The notes beneath the pieces are model-generated. The model was not told the origin of the DNA. It saw nothing but the letters and a program-made list of their open reading frames with translations, and made no database searches. A DNA stretch of 45,495 nt, from positions 1 to 45,495 of the forward strand of contig PLYK01000020.1 of NCBI GenBank assembly GCA_003151775.1, in the 5' to 3' direction. The DNA is from Geobacter sp. (GTDB taxonomy: Bacteria; Desulfobacterota; Desulfuromonadia; Geobacterales; Pseudopelobacteraceae). Shown here in pieces: positions 1-10,227 of this stretch; position 1 is the stretch's first letter; every line of letters starts with the position of its first letter. The position numbers were made by a program, and so were the translations under genes.

Positions 1-80
1 CATGTCAAGGGCTGACCCCTCTGATTTCCACTGACCCCTCTGATTTCCACATGTCAAGGGCTGACCCCTCTGATTTCCAC
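1..80. repeat. Short direct repeats: three copies of ctgacccctctgatttcca(c), two preceded by catgtcaaggg
   Basis: Read directly: copies at 12-30, 31-50 and 61-80; catgtcaaggg at 1-11 and 50-60. Confidence 0.9.
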
Positions 81-321
81 AACAAGTGCGGGACAGTGCT
101 TCAGTTTAGAGCTTGTTAAGATTGTATTTAAGTGATAAGTTTCTCCTCCGTGTTACAGAAACGAGAGAGTATTGTGATAAATTGTTTGATATTAAGATAG
201 AAATGACCAAAACTATCGTCTTTTCGGATCTGAAAATAGCATTTTAACTTCAAGTTAAAGGTTCCGTCTTGGTTTCAGTTGGTATCGCAGAAGCGAATAA
301 AAACAAGAGGAGGTACATCAG

Positions 322-1464
322 ATGAGAAGGAAAGCGATCAATGTTATATTGGGATTGTTTGTGGCTCTGGTCTTTGGTTTGGCAGGGTGTGGGGGAGGAG
401 GTAGTTCCTCGCCAGCGCCTACTGCAACGGGCAAATTTGTAGATGCACCGGTAGAGGGGCTGAAATATGTATCTGGAGGACAAAGTGGCTTCACTGGCCC
501 CAACGGTGAATTTACGTACGAGGTAGGTCAATCGGTTACTTTCTCTGTTGGCGGCGTTATTGTTGGACAGGCACCCGGTGCCAGTACTATTACACCAATT
601 ACACTTGTACAGTCGGCGAATCCTGGAACTACCGTCACTACCGACACACCCGCTGTCATTCAAATGGCTCAATTTCTCTTGACTGCCAGCAGTTTGACTT
701 CAACAGGTATTAAGATTGATCCCGCTGTTACGACAGCAAGCACATCTCAAAATATAAATCTTTCTACCGCATCCACTTCCAGCAGCAGCGCCATGACAAA
801 CCAGATAGCGGTTGCAACCAATCGTGATGTAACAAATACAACTGATGCTCAAGCCCATATAACTGCTAGTATGAATGGTCTTGCTTCAGGGATCATCGTG
901 TTGCCACCAGTAACTATTATAGGAGGATCGACAAACTACTATCCACTTCAAGTAGGTAATAAATGGGTGTACACGAGTTTAGTCCCAGGAAAATACAGAA
1001 ATGATGAGGTTACTGGAACCGAGATTATCAATGGAATCTCTGCCTTTATCAAAGAAAGATTGGAACCGTCCCCAGACAACAATTATGAAAAAAGATGGTT
1101 GGTTTACGATACGTCATCAGTTCTTTTGTTAAGATTTTGGGGCAATGAGGGTGCAGATCCTGCAATTGATTTTTCACCACCTAGTATTGAATTCAAACTA
1201 AGTCCACAGGTAGGAGACAAGTGGTCTCTTTTCACTAGAATAAACTTCGAAGTATTATCTTTAAATGATACTGTAACCGTTCCCTCAGGTACTTTTATGA
1301 ACTGCATTAAGATCAAAGATACAGATAGCGTTTCGGGCAAAGTTCACCTTGTTCATTATGCTCCTAATATTGGAATGATCAGAAATGAACAGCCAGGCGT
1401 ATGGGTTGAAGAGCTTGTTTTCGCAAAAGTAGGTTCTAAATTATATGGTACTTCACCATTGTAG
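322..1464 (+). CDS. Putative secreted lipoprotein, function unknown
   Basis: ORF with signal peptide and lipobox (LVFGLAGC followed by GGGGSSS); upstream gaggagg-like RBS. Confidence 0.8.
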   Translation: MRRKAINVILGLFVALVFGLAGCGGGGSSSPAPTATGKFVDAPVEGLKYVSGGQSGFTGPNGEFTYEVGQSVTFSVGGVIVGQAPGASTITPITLVQSANPGTTVTTDTPAVIQMAQFLLTASSLTSTGIKIDPAVTTASTSQNINLSTASTSSSSAMTNQIAVATNRDVTNTTDAQAHITASMNGLASGIIVLPPVTIIGGSTNYYPLQVGNKWVYTSLVPGKYRNDEVTGTEIINGISAFIKERLEPSPDNNYEKRWLVYDTSSVLLLRFWGNEGADPAIDFSPPSIEFKLSPQVGDKWSLFTRINFEVLSLNDTVTVPSGTFMNCIKIKDTDSVSGKVHLVHYAPNIGMIRNEQPGVWVEELVFAKVGSKLYGTSPL

Positions 1465-1579
1465 TCGCAGATCGTTAGCAAGAGCTACTTATGCCGAGGA
1501 TGAGTGTTCTTCGTATAGGATTTGCCTCAGTCACTCTTTACTCAGGCATTCTTGAATAACAAGTGTCAGCTATTGACAA

Positions 1580-1611
1580 GACCGGCCTAATAATACGGGC
1601 CGGTCGTTTTT
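1580..1611 (+). terminator. Rho-independent terminator
   Basis: gaccggcc-taataatac-gggccggtc followed by gttttt. Confidence 0.85.
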
Positions 1612-2246
1612 AGTTCTGTTACTAAATACAATCCTCTTTCCAGTGCCCACTTTTGTCCTCGATGTGAAGTCAGCTCTTACTAGCACTCCCCCCTACCTTA
1701 TTAATCTTCAAAACACTCATTGTGCAGAATCACAGATAATTGTAATATCCGCCCTGTTCTATCACTGCACCCATGCGTTAAAAATAAGGATCAATTTGCA
1801 CAAGAGGTCTGCCCGCTTCGGGCCGTGCTGGTTCCCCCATGGGGTAGGTGTCTTACTTGCTCATCGTGGATTATAGCGAGTGCGAGTGGGCTTGTTAGCA
1901 GGTTTGCAGCTTGCTAGGGCGTTCCGGGCTTGCTTCTGTTCAGGAGGGTAGCTACGGCGCTGCATCTGTTTGTTTTCTCTTCTTAGCCCGGCTCGCTCTT
2001 GGATTGATTGAGCGCTGAAGCTAGAACCGGGCCGCTCATGTTCTGAGTCTGTTCGTTCTTGGATCATGGAGCGCTTGCACTCGCTTGATTGCCATTATGG
2101 GGCGGGCTGGTTCGCTGCACTGTCTGGAGACAGGAAGATGATAGATAAGGGCTGGCGAGCTTGAAGCTCTTGTCATTACTGTACTCAAGCTCCTTGTATC
2201 GAATTTGCTCGCTCGGATTCTATTACAGCACCTGCTACAGCATGAA

Positions 2247-2279
2247 CAAAAAGAGCCTGCAACATAAAGCTGCAAGCCC
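2247..2279 (-). terminator. Terminator downstream of tRNA-Arg
   Basis: Minus strand gggcttgcagc-tttat-gttgcaggctc followed by TTTTTG; 11-bp stem including wobble pairs. Confidence 0.7.
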
Positions 2280-2289
2280 TTGATATTAT

Positions 2290-2366
2290 TGGCGTCCCCG
2301 AGACGATTCGAACGTCCGACCCCTTCCTTAGGAGGGAAGTGCTCTATCCTGCTGAGCTACGGGGAC
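2290..2366 (-). tRNA. tRNA-Arg (anticodon CCT), CCA encoded
   Basis: Minus strand GTCCCCGTAGCTCAGCAGGATAGAGCACTTCCCTCCTAAGGAAGGGGTCGGACGTTCGAATCGTCTCGGGGACGCCA; 7-bp acceptor stem, loop CTCCTAA, T-arm GTTCGAATC. Confidence 0.95.
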
Positions 2367-2445
2367 AGATAGAAGTGAGGGACTTTTATACCAGAGTTGC
2401 TCCACTGTTTCAAGCTAAACGCTCGACTGGTGTTCCTCACGGACA

Positions 2446-2961
2446 CTAAAACTTGAGCAGCGAGAAAACCTTCCCCTCCGGCAGCCTCTTGCGCCCTTCG
2501 AGAAATTCCAGCTCGGCCATGAAACAGCAATCCACGATCTCCCCGCCCATGCTCTGCACCATATCGACCACCGCGGCCATGGTGCCGCCGGTGGCCAACA
2601 GGTCGTCGGCGATCAGGATGCGCTCGCCCGGCTTGAAGGCGTCCTTGTGGATCTCCAGGGTGTCGGTGCCGTATTCCAGGTCATAGGTCTTGCTGAAGGT
2701 CTCCGAGGGGAGCTTCCCCGGTTTGCGCACCAGCACGATGCCGGCCCCCAGTTTGTATGCCAGGGCCGAGCCGATGATGAAACCGCGGGCCTCCACGCCG
2801 ACCACCTTGTCCACATGCGCGCCGATGTAGTGGTGCGACATCAGATCGATCATGCGGTGATATGATCTGGCGTCCTGCAGCAGGGTGGTGATGTCCTTGA
2901 AAACGATCCCCTTCTTGGGGAAGTTCGGTATGTCGCGGATGATGTTCTTCAACTCGTCCAT
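2446..2961 (-). CDS. apt: Adenine phosphoribosyltransferase
   Basis: [28 protein letters not shown]...; PRPP-binding motif [13 protein letters not shown]. Confidence 0.95.
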   Translation of the reverse strand: MDELKNIIRDIPNFPKKGIVFKDITTLLQDARSYHRMIDLMSHHYIGAHVDKVVGVEARGFIIGSALAYKLGAGIVLVRKPGKLPSETFSKTYDLEYGTDTLEIHKDAFKPGERILIADDLLATGGTMAAVVDMVQSMGGEIVDCCFMAELEFLEGRKRLPEGKVFSLLKF

Positions 2962-3000
2962 CAGGTCAGGCTCCTTATCGATAATGAGGTTCGAAAAAGC

Positions 3001-3250
3001 ATGTGCCACAGAGTCGCAGAGACACTGAGGTAACAAAATCAAAAGGTTACACCATTTCGGTGAATGAAACAAACGCAAAAGGGAAAAAACCTTAAAGGCG
3101 TCCGGAACTGGGATGAATAGGATGAACGCCGATAGATTCTAACCCCGATTAAATTTTGGTTTTGACGTTATCTGCGTTCATCCCATTCATCGGCGGTTAC
3201 ATAAGGATCTTTTCGATATTTCTCCGTGTCTTCGTGGCTCTGTGGCCTGA
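3001..3250. repeat. Nested inverted-repeat intergenic element (cacagag...ctctgtg outer arms; gggatgaataggatgaacgc / gcgttcatcccattcatc inner arms)
   Basis: Read directly; arms at about 3005-3032 / 3223-3248 and about 3110-3131 / 3172-3192. Confidence 0.75.
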
Positions 3251-3265
3251 CTGCCCTTGTAAGGT

Positions 3266-4234
3266 CTATCCTTCCGACAGTTTGCGCAGCTTCTCCAGGC
3301 ACTTGGACTCGATCTGGCGGATGCGCTCCCTTGTGACGCCGAAGCTCTGGCCTATGGTGTCCAGGGTCTGGGGCTCCTTGTCGTCCAGGCCGAAACGCAG
3401 AGACAGTATCTTTTGCTCGCTCTCGGTGAGTTCATCGAAGAAGCGGGTGATCATCTCGAAGCGGCTGACGTTTTCCAGCAGCTCCGACGGCGACACCATG
3501 GAGCTGTCCTCGATGGTGTCGATGAGGAAGTAGTCGTTGCCGTCGCCTATGGGGGTCTCCATGGAGCAGGTGCGCCGCAAGAGGGTCATGAGCCGGCGGG
3601 TGTAGGCCACCTTGGCCTTCATGGCGTCGGCCACCTCCTGGACTGCCGGCTCGCGCTGCAGGGTCTGGGAGAGGGCGCGGGTGGCCTTGAGCATGCGGTT
3701 GATGTCGTCGGAGACGTGCACCGGCAGGCGGATCGTCCGGGACTGGTTGACCAGTGAGCGCTCGATGGCCTGGCGGATCCACCAGGTGGCGTAGGTGGAG
3801 AAGCGGCATTCCTTGGCGAGGCTGAAGCGCTCCACCGCCTTGATCAGCCCCAGGTTTCCCTCCTCGATCAGGTCCAGGAAGGGGAGGCCGCGGTTGATGT
3901 AGCGCTTGGCGATCTTGACCACCAGCCGTAGGTTGGACTCGATCATCTTGTCCCTGGCGGCCTTGTCCCCCTTTTCAATCTTGCGGGCCAGTTCCTTCTC
4001 CGACTCGGCGTTCAGAAGCGGAGTGCGCTGGATGTCCCGCAGGTAGATCTTGATGGCGTCGTCGTAGCTTTCCAGCTCTTCCAGGGGGAGCTTCCCGTCG
4101 GCAGCCTCCTCCTCATGAACCTCCTCGTCGTCCTGAAACACCAATGGCTCTTCCACCTCATCCAGGGCCAGGGCGATATCGACCAGGGGCTCTTTTGCAA
4201 TGAATACGTTGTCCAGAAGGTGATCACGTTGCAT
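3266..4234 (-). CDS. rpoS: RNA polymerase sigma factor RpoS-like (sigma-70 family)
   Basis: [32 protein letters not shown]-terminal [20 protein letters not shown]; adjacent to pcm and surE. Confidence 0.93.
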   Translation of the reverse strand: MQRDHLLDNVFIAKEPLVDIALALDEVEEPLVFQDDEEVHEEEAADGKLPLEELESYDDAIKIYLRDIQRTPLLNAESEKELARKIEKGDKAARDKMIESNLRLVVKIAKRYINRGLPFLDLIEEGNLGLIKAVERFSLAKECRFSTYATWWIRQAIERSLVNQSRTIRLPVHVSDDINRMLKATRALSQTLQREPAVQEVADAMKAKVAYTRRLMTLLRRTCSMETPIGDGNDYFLIDTIEDSSMVSPSELLENVSRFEMITRFFDELTESEQKILSLRFGLDDKEPQTLDTIGQSFGVTRERIRQIESKCLEKLRKLSEG

Positions 4235-4251
4235 AGTCGGTCCTCGCTCTT

Positions 4252-4914
4252 TTACATGCTGTCGATATTCCAACCCTGCCGGCCGACCAGGGGCACGAAA
4301 CGGCACCCGACCGACGCCTCGGTCTGCAGGGTTCCGTCCGTATCCTTCACGATCCTGAGCAGGCGCTGTTCGATCTCATTCCCCACCGGGATCACCAGCC
4401 TGCCGCCGACGGCGAGCTGGTCGGTCAGCACCTGCGGTACGTCGGGCGCCCCGGCCGTGACCATGATGGCGTCGAAGGGGGCCTCCTCATCCCAGCCGAT
4501 GGGGCTGTCGTCACTGTCGTTGATCCGCAATTTTACGTTGAAAAGGCCGAGGGAGTCGAGGCATTTTCTCGCCCGCATCGCCAGGGGGCGGATACGTTCG
4601 GCCGTGCAGACCCGGTCTGCCAGGGTCGCAAGGATGGCGGTCTGGTAGCCTGAGCCGGTCCCGATCTCCAGCACCTTTTCCGTGCCGGTCAGGGCCAGAA
4701 GTTCGGTCATCATGGCCACCATGTACGGCTGGGAGATGGTCTGCTTCTCACCGATGGGCAGGGGGGTGTCGCTGTAGGCCTGGGCCGCGAACGCCTCCTG
4801 GACAAAGATATGGCGCGGTATCCTGAGCATGGCGTCGATGACCCGGCGGTCGCTGATGCCGCGCCCTATGATCTGCTCCTGCACCATCCGTTTTCTGGCG
4901 ATCTCGTAGTTCAT
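4252..4914 (-). CDS. pcm: Protein-L-isoaspartate O-methyltransferase
   Basis: [16 protein letters not shown] motif; surE-pcm-rpoS synteny. Confidence 0.95.
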   Translation of the reverse strand: MNYEIARKRMVQEQIIGRGISDRRVIDAMLRIPRHIFVQEAFAAQAYSDTPLPIGEKQTISQPYMVAMMTELLALTGTEKVLEIGTGSGYQTAILATLADRVCTAERIRPLAMRARKCLDSLGLFNVKLRINDSDDSPIGWDEEAPFDAIMVTAGAPDVPQVLTDQLAVGGRLVIPVGNEIEQRLLRIVKDTDGTLQTEASVGCRFVPLVGRQGWNIDSM

Positions 4915-4975
4915 GTGTGTGTGCCCCGTGGGAAAAAGACACTATACCAGAGGCCAGGGGGCATGTCCAGAGGCG

Positions 4976-5719
4976 TCACAGGGACCATTGGGAAAGAACC
5001 TTCATGGAGTCGTAATTGGTCATGTCCAGGTGCAGCGGGGTGATGGAGACGTGCCTGCGGTTGAGGGCGTGGATGTCGGTCCCCTCGTCGTCGTTGAAGG
5101 CCGGTTCCTCGCTGCCGATCCAGTAGTATTTGCGGCCGCGGGGGTCGGTCTTGTCGATGATCGTGCCAGCGAAGGAACGCTTGCCCTGGCGGGTGACGAG
5201 GGTGGGCCGCATCTCCTCGGCCGGGCAGTCTGGGATGTTGACGTTGATGAAGGTGTCGGCCGGCAGCCCGTTGGCCAGGACCTGGCGGGCGATCCGCAGG
5301 GCCACCCCGGCGGCGGCGTCGAAGTGGCCGTGGCGTTCGTAGGTCGCCAGGGAGACGGCGATGGCCGGGATGCCCATGAGGTTGGCCTCCATGGCCGCGG
5401 CCACGGTGCCCGAGTAGGTCACGTCGTCCCCCAGGTTGGGGCCGTGGTTGATGCCGGAGACCACCAGGTCGGGTCTTTCAGGCAGCAGGCTGTGGATGCC
5501 CATGTTGACGCAATCGGTCGGCGTGCCGTCCACGGCAAAGAACCCCTTGCGCAGCTCGAAGACCCTAAGCGGCGAGTGCAGGGTCAGGGAATGGCCGGCT
5601 GCGCTCCGTTCCCGGTCCGGGGCCACGACCGTGACGGTGCCCAGTTCGCCCAGGGCCGCGGCCAGGGCCAGGATGCCGGGGGCGTGGATGCCGTCGTCGT
5701 TGGTGACCATGATGCGCAT
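4976..5719 (-). CDS. surE: 5'/3'-nucleotidase SurE
   Basis: MRIMVTNDDGIHAPGILAL; SGINHGPNLGDDVTYSGTVAAAMEA. Confidence 0.95.
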   Translation of the reverse strand: MRIMVTNDDGIHAPGILALAAALGELGTVTVVAPDRERSAAGHSLTLHSPLRVFELRKGFFAVDGTPTDCVNMGIHSLLPERPDLVVSGINHGPNLGDDVTYSGTVAAAMEANLMGIPAIAVSLATYERHGHFDAAAGVALRIARQVLANGLPADTFINVNIPDCPAEEMRPTLVTRQGKRSFAGTIIDKTDPRGRKYYWIGSEEPAFNDDEGTDIHALNRRHVSITPLHLDMTNYDSMKVLSQWSL

Positions 5720-5930
5720 GGGATACATCCTGTAATGGCGTGTTGGGAATTGGGTAGTTATCTCACGGAATGGGGCACAAATCAAGGTGCTGTTCCTTGC
5801 TGCCTGAACCTGTGACGTCCCACGGGTTTTTGGTTTTGTGTTTACAAAATAACGGGAAGTGGGTACATTCAGCAGCCAAACAGGGTTTTGAGGGATATGT
5901 CATCCAAACGCATATCAGGAGGTTAGGGCT

Positions 5931-6917
5931 ATGAAAGCAGTTTTGATGGAAGGTTTCGGCGGTATCGAGGTGCTCAAGGCGGGAGAGGTGGAACGTCCCG
6001 TGCCCGGTGAGGGGCAGGTGCTGGTCAAGGTGCATGCCACCAGCATCAACCGTCCAGACATGGTGCAGCGCGAGGGCAAATATCCGCCTCCGCCGGGGGA
6101 TTCGGAAATCCTGGGCCTGGAGGTAGCCGGCGTGATCGAGGAGCTGGGGCCGGGGGTCAGCGGCTGGCAGGTGGGGCAGCGGGTCATGTCCCTGGTGGGG
6201 GGCGGCGGGTACGCCGAGTATGCCGTGGCCTATGCCTGCCACCTGATGGCCATACCGGAGGCCATGTCGTTCGAGGAGGCGGCCTGCGTCTGTGAATCCT
6301 ACATCACCGCATTCCTGAACGTCTTCATCATCGGCGAGTTCCGGGACCGGCAGACCGCCATCCTGCACGGCGGCGGCGGCGGAGTCAACACGGCTGCGAT
6401 CCAGCTCTGCCGCGCCCTTGCCCCGGCCTGCAAACTGATCGTGACCGCTTCGCCGGAGAAGATGGAGCGAGTCAGGCAGGTGGGCGCGGATTTCCTGATC
6501 AATTTCCGCGAGATCCCGGATTTTACCGAGGCGGTGAAGGAGTACACCAACAAGAAGGGTGTTGACCTGATCCTGGACCACATTGGAGCCAAATACTTGG
6601 CGCCCAACATGAACTCCCTGGCCTACAAGGGGCGGCTGGTGGTCATCGGCGTGACCAGCGGCATCAAGGCCGAGCTCAACCTGGCCCTGATGATGGTGAA
6701 GCGGCAGCAGATCATCGGCTCCGTGCTCCGCTCCCGGCCGGTTGCGGAAAAGGGTGAGATCGTGGCGGAGTTCACCCGCCGCGCCCTGCCAAAGTTCGCC
6801 GACCGCACCGTGGCGCCGATCATCGAAAAGGTCTTTACCATCGACCAGGTGGCGGATGCCCATCGCATGATGGAAGAGGACAAGCATTTCGGCAAGATCG
6901 TGTTGAAGATACAATAG
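5931..6917 (+). CDS. Zinc-type alcohol dehydrogenase-like / NAD(P)H quinone oxidoreductase (PIG3-like)
   Basis: MKAVLMEGFGGIEVLKAGEVERPVPGEGQVLVKV...; MDR-superfamily pattern. Confidence 0.9.
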   Translation: MKAVLMEGFGGIEVLKAGEVERPVPGEGQVLVKVHATSINRPDMVQREGKYPPPPGDSEILGLEVAGVIEELGPGVSGWQVGQRVMSLVGGGGYAEYAVAYACHLMAIPEAMSFEEAACVCESYITAFLNVFIIGEFRDRQTAILHGGGGGVNTAAIQLCRALAPACKLIVTASPEKMERVRQVGADFLINFREIPDFTEAVKEYTNKKGVDLILDHIGAKYLAPNMNSLAYKGRLVVIGVTSGIKAELNLALMMVKRQQIIGSVLRSRPVAEKGEIVAEFTRRALPKFADRTVAPIIEKVFTIDQVADAHRMMEEDKHFGKIVLKIQ

Positions 6918-6926
6918 TACATAATC

Positions 6927-7080
6927 CCCTCCCCCAGCGTGGAAGGGCCAGGGAGGGGGAAAGGGGCTGCAAATTTATGAGGATCGCTACCACCCCCGGC
7001 CCCTCCTAAACTAGGAGGGGAGGAAAAACTCCCAGTTCTTCTCCCTCCTTGATAAGAAGGGGGGCAGGGGTGGTTGATTC
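6927..7080. repeat. Intergenic composite of palindromic C/G-rich repeats
   Basis: ccccctcc...ggaggggg; cccctcctaaactaggagggg; ctccctccttgataagaagggggg; accacccc...ggggtggt. Confidence 0.75.
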
Positions 7081-7137
7081 CCCATCCCAGTATTTGCCCC
7101 CCTTTTCTTTTTTCTCTGTATGTGGTAATCCTCATAT

Positions 7138-7671
7138 GTGGAAGATCTCCTGAATAACTACCGCCACCTGGTTGCGCGCATCGACGCCCTCTGTCACTGC
7201 ATTGCGGAGGCGCTGGGGGAGCAGATCACCTGCTCCGGGGGGTGCAGCGCCTGCTGTACGTCCATCACGCTCTTTCCGGTTGAGGCTGCGGCACTGGCCA
7301 CGGCCCTGGATGCGCTCCCCGAAGAAGATGCGGATGAGATCCGCCGCCACGTGGCGGAACATGCAGATGGGGAGCGGTGCCCGCTGCTCCATAACCACCT
7401 GTGCCTGCTGTATGGCGCCCGCCCGATCATCTGCCGCACCCACGGCCTCCCCATCATCTACGGCACCGGGGAGGAGCGGCGGATCGATTATTGCCCCCGC
7501 AACCTGACCGACAGCGAATCGCTCCCCGGCTCCGTCATCATCGACCTGGACAACCTCAACTCGCTCCTGGTGGCTGTCAATGCGCTCTTTCTGTCCAAAT
7601 CCGAAGTCTTCGATTCGCCCGAGCGGCTCACGATCACAGAGGCGCTCCTGGGGCGCACCCCCCGTCGCTGA
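7138..7671 (+). CDS. YkgJ-family cysteine cluster protein (GTG start)
   Basis: CSGGCSACCTSITLFPVEA...CPLLHNHLCLLYGARPIICRTHGLP. Confidence 0.85.
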   Translation: MEDLLNNYRHLVARIDALCHCIAEALGEQITCSGGCSACCTSITLFPVEAAALATALDALPEEDADEIRRHVAEHADGERCPLLHNHLCLLYGARPIICRTHGLPIIYGTGEERRIDYCPRNLTDSESLPGSVIIDLDNLNSLLVAVNALFLSKSEVFDSPERLTITEALLGRTPRR

Positions 7672-7712
7672 ACTCTTTCACCGTTTGCGCCGATACAAAC
7701 TATGAGCCCAAG

Positions 7713-7798
7713 TTGCATTCAAGTTGACATTTTGAAGACCTTTGAGGTTTTTAAAACCTCAAAGGTCTGGCCTGAAATATGTGCCATCTTGAATGCAA
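7713..7798. repeat. MITE-like nested palindrome (TTGCATTCAAG...CTTGAATGCAA enclosing a perfect 33-bp palindrome)
   Basis: 11-bp arms at 7713-7723 / 7788-7798; agacctttgaggtttt-t-aaaacctcaaaggtct at 7736-7768. Confidence 0.85.
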
Positions 7799-7834
7799 AA
7801 GCGATTAATACCGATTTCACATCAAGGAAACCCC

Positions 7835-9016
7835 ATGACCCGCATCACCCTGCACAAAAACGAAGACAAACGCGTCAAGGCCGGCCATCCCTGGGTATTC
7901 AGCAACGAGATACGGGAGGTGACCGGCGAGGACACTACACCCGGCGTTGCGGCCGAGCTGTACGACGCCGGCGGCGGCTTCATCGGCTGCGGCCATTACA
8001 ACCCCCGCTCCCTGATCGCCTTTCGCCTCCTTGCCCGCCAGCGGGAGGATCTGGACACGGCCGATTTCTACGAGCAGCGCATCGCCGTTGCCCTGGCGCA
8101 CCGCCGGGCGCTCTATCCCGCCTCTGCCACCTTCCGGGCCGTGTACGGCGAGAGCGATTTTCTCCCCGGCCTGGTGGTGGACAAGTACGGCGACCGCCTG
8201 TCTGTGCAGTTTCTGTCGGCAGGCATGGATCGGCGCAGGGATATCTTGCTTGAGGCGCTGCAAAGGGTCTTTGCCCCGGCCGGGATCATCGCCCGCAACG
8301 ACGTGGGGGTAAGGCTTTTGGAGGGGTTGGAGGAGCGGGTGGAGTTCCTGGCGGGCGAGATCCCCGACCTGGTGGAGATGGAGGAAAACGGCCTCCGATT
8401 CCAGGTGAACCTGCGTGAGGGGCAGAAGACCGGCGGCTTCCTTGACCAGAAGGAGAACCACCTGCTGCTGAAGGGGGTCTGCGGGGGGAAAGCCGTGCTG
8501 GACTGCTTCTGCTATACCGGGAGTTGGGCCGTGCATGCTGCTGCGTTCGGCGCCGCGTCGGCCCTGGGTATCGACATCTCGGCCCGGGCCGTGGCCCAGG
8601 CGGGCCGCAACGCCGAATTGAACGGCCTGGCTGGCAGGGCTGCCTTCGAGGAGTGCGATGCCTTCGAGCGCCTGCGCTCCCTGCACCACGAGGGGCGGCG
8701 TTTCGGGGTGATCGTCATGGACCCGCCGGCCTTTGTCAAGAGCCGCAAAAATATCGCCGAGGCAACCAAGGGGTATCTGACCGTCAACCGCCGCGCCCTG
8801 GAACTCCTGGAGCCGGGCGGCTACCTGATCACCTGCTCCTGCTCCTTCCACATGGGCCGGGAACCGTTCCGCGACCTGCTGGTGCAGGCCGCCCGCCAGG
8901 CCAAGCGCGAGGTGCGCCTGGTCACGGCCCGCTCCCAGGCCCCGGACCACCCGGTCCTGCTCTCGTTCCCGGAGTCGGAGTACTTAAAGTGCGTCGTGTT
9001 GCAGGCGGTGGGGTAG
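7835..9016 (+). CDS. Class I SAM-dependent rRNA (cytosine) methyltransferase, RlmI-like
   Basis: MTRITLHKNEDKRVKAGHPWVFSNEI (PUA-like N-terminus); VLDCFCYTGSWAVHAA; VMDPPAFVKS. Confidence 0.92.
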   Translation: MTRITLHKNEDKRVKAGHPWVFSNEIREVTGEDTTPGVAAELYDAGGGFIGCGHYNPRSLIAFRLLARQREDLDTADFYEQRIAVALAHRRALYPASATFRAVYGESDFLPGLVVDKYGDRLSVQFLSAGMDRRRDILLEALQRVFAPAGIIARNDVGVRLLEGLEERVEFLAGEIPDLVEMEENGLRFQVNLREGQKTGGFLDQKENHLLLKGVCGGKAVLDCFCYTGSWAVHAAAFGAASALGIDISARAVAQAGRNAELNGLAGRAAFEECDAFERLRSLHHEGRRFGVIVMDPPAFVKSRKNIAEATKGYLTVNRRALELLEPGGYLITCSCSFHMGREPFRDLLVQAARQAKREVRLVTARSQAPDHPVLLSFPESEYLKCVVLQAVG

Positions 9017-9033
9017 GGGGGAGCGGCCCAATA

Positions 9034-9064
9034 GGAATTATAGGACTTATGGGACTTATGGGAC
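9034..9064. repeat. Short 9-nt tandem repeat (ggacttatg)
   Basis: ggaattata-ggacttatg-ggacttatg-ggac read directly. Confidence 0.8.
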
Positions 9065-9180
9065 AGGTGTATCTCCCTGGCCAGACATCATTCTTTATCA
9101 GTTCAAAAATCATTGATGGCCGCATCCCGGCTTGCACTCCCGGCAGGTGTCGTATAACCTTACCTTGAAGGAGACCACCC

Positions 9181-10227
9181 ATGACCGGACATATCATCGA
9201 CCTGCGCAGCGATACCGTGACCCGGCCCACGCAGGGTATGCGCGACGCCATGATGGCCGCCCAGGTGGGCGACGACGTGTGGGGCGACGATCCCACCGTC
9301 AACAGTCTCCAGGCGACCGTTGCGGAACGCAGCGGCAAGGAGGCCGCCCTGTTCCTCCCAAGCGGCACCCAGAGCAACCTGGCGGCCTTGATGGCCCATT
9401 GCGAACGGGGCGACGAGTATATCGTGGGCCAGTTGGCCCATACCTACAAGTGCGAGGGGGGCGGCGCCGCCGTGCTCGGCTCCATCGTGCCCCAGCCCAT
9501 CGAGAACGAGGCCGACGGCACGCTGTTGCTCCACAAGGTGGCAAGCGCCATCAAGCACCACGGCCCCGGCCTGGGGGCACACTATGCCCGCACCCGGCTC
9601 CTGGCCTTGGAGGACACCTTCAACGGACAAGTGCTCCCGGCCGGGTATGTTGCCGAAGCCACGGCCCAGGCCCGTGAACGGGGCCTTGCCACGCACCTGG
9701 ACGGGGCGCGGATATGCAATGCGGCGGTCGCAAGAGGCGAAACCCTGGCCCAGGCCTGCGAGCCCTTCGATTCCGTGTCCATCTGCTTTTCCAAAGGGCT
9801 GGGGGCGCCGGTGGGGTCGGTGCTGGTCGGGCCGCGAGCATTCATCGAGCGCGCACACCGCTGGCGGAAGGTGCTGGGGGGCGGCATGCGCCAGGCCGGT
9901 TTTCTCGCAGGGGCGTGCCTGTACGCCCTGGACCGTCACTTCGACCGTCTGGCCCAGGACCACGCCAATGCCGAACATCTGGCCAAGGGGCTCGGGGAGA
10001 TCGCCCAGGTGACGGTCAAAGGGCAGGGCACCAACATGGTGTTCGTCCAGTTCCCGGAGCAGGAGTGCGTGCCGTTGCAGGAATACCTTGCCGAACGCGG
10101 GATGCTGGCAAGGGTGACGCTCACGACGCGCCTGGTCACGCACCTGGATGTGACGACAGCCGATATGGATACTTTCGTACGAGCCGTGAAGCAGTACTTC
10201 AACCTGAGAGAAAGGATATCGGTATGA
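9181..10227 (+). CDS. ltaE: Low-specificity L-threonine aldolase
   Basis: IDLRSDTVTRPTQGMRDAMMAAQVGDDVWGDDPTV; PLP lysine region SICFSKGLGAPVGSVL. Confidence 0.93.
   Translation: MTGHIIDLRSDTVTRPTQGMRDAMMAAQVGDDVWGDDPTVNSLQATVAERSGKEAALFLPSGTQSNLAALMAHCERGDEYIVGQLAHTYKCEGGGAAVLGSIVPQPIENEADGTLLLHKVASAIKHHGPGLGAHYARTRLLALEDTFNGQVLPAGYVAEATAQARERGLATHLDGARICNAAVARGETLAQACEPFDSVSICFSKGLGAPVGSVLVGPRAFIERAHRWRKVLGGGMRQAGFLAGACLYALDRHFDRLAQDHANAEHLAKGLGEIAQVTVKGQGTNMVFVQFPEQECVPLQEYLAERGMLARVTLTTRLVTHLDVTTADMDTFVRAVKQYFNLRERISV

Noticed and set aside
6927-7080. tRNA/rRNA or coding gene in the C/G-rich intergenic array
   Set aside because: Only palindromic repeats; ORFs there (e.g. HPCPPSYQGGRRTGSFSSPPSLGGAGGGS) are translations of repeat sequence.
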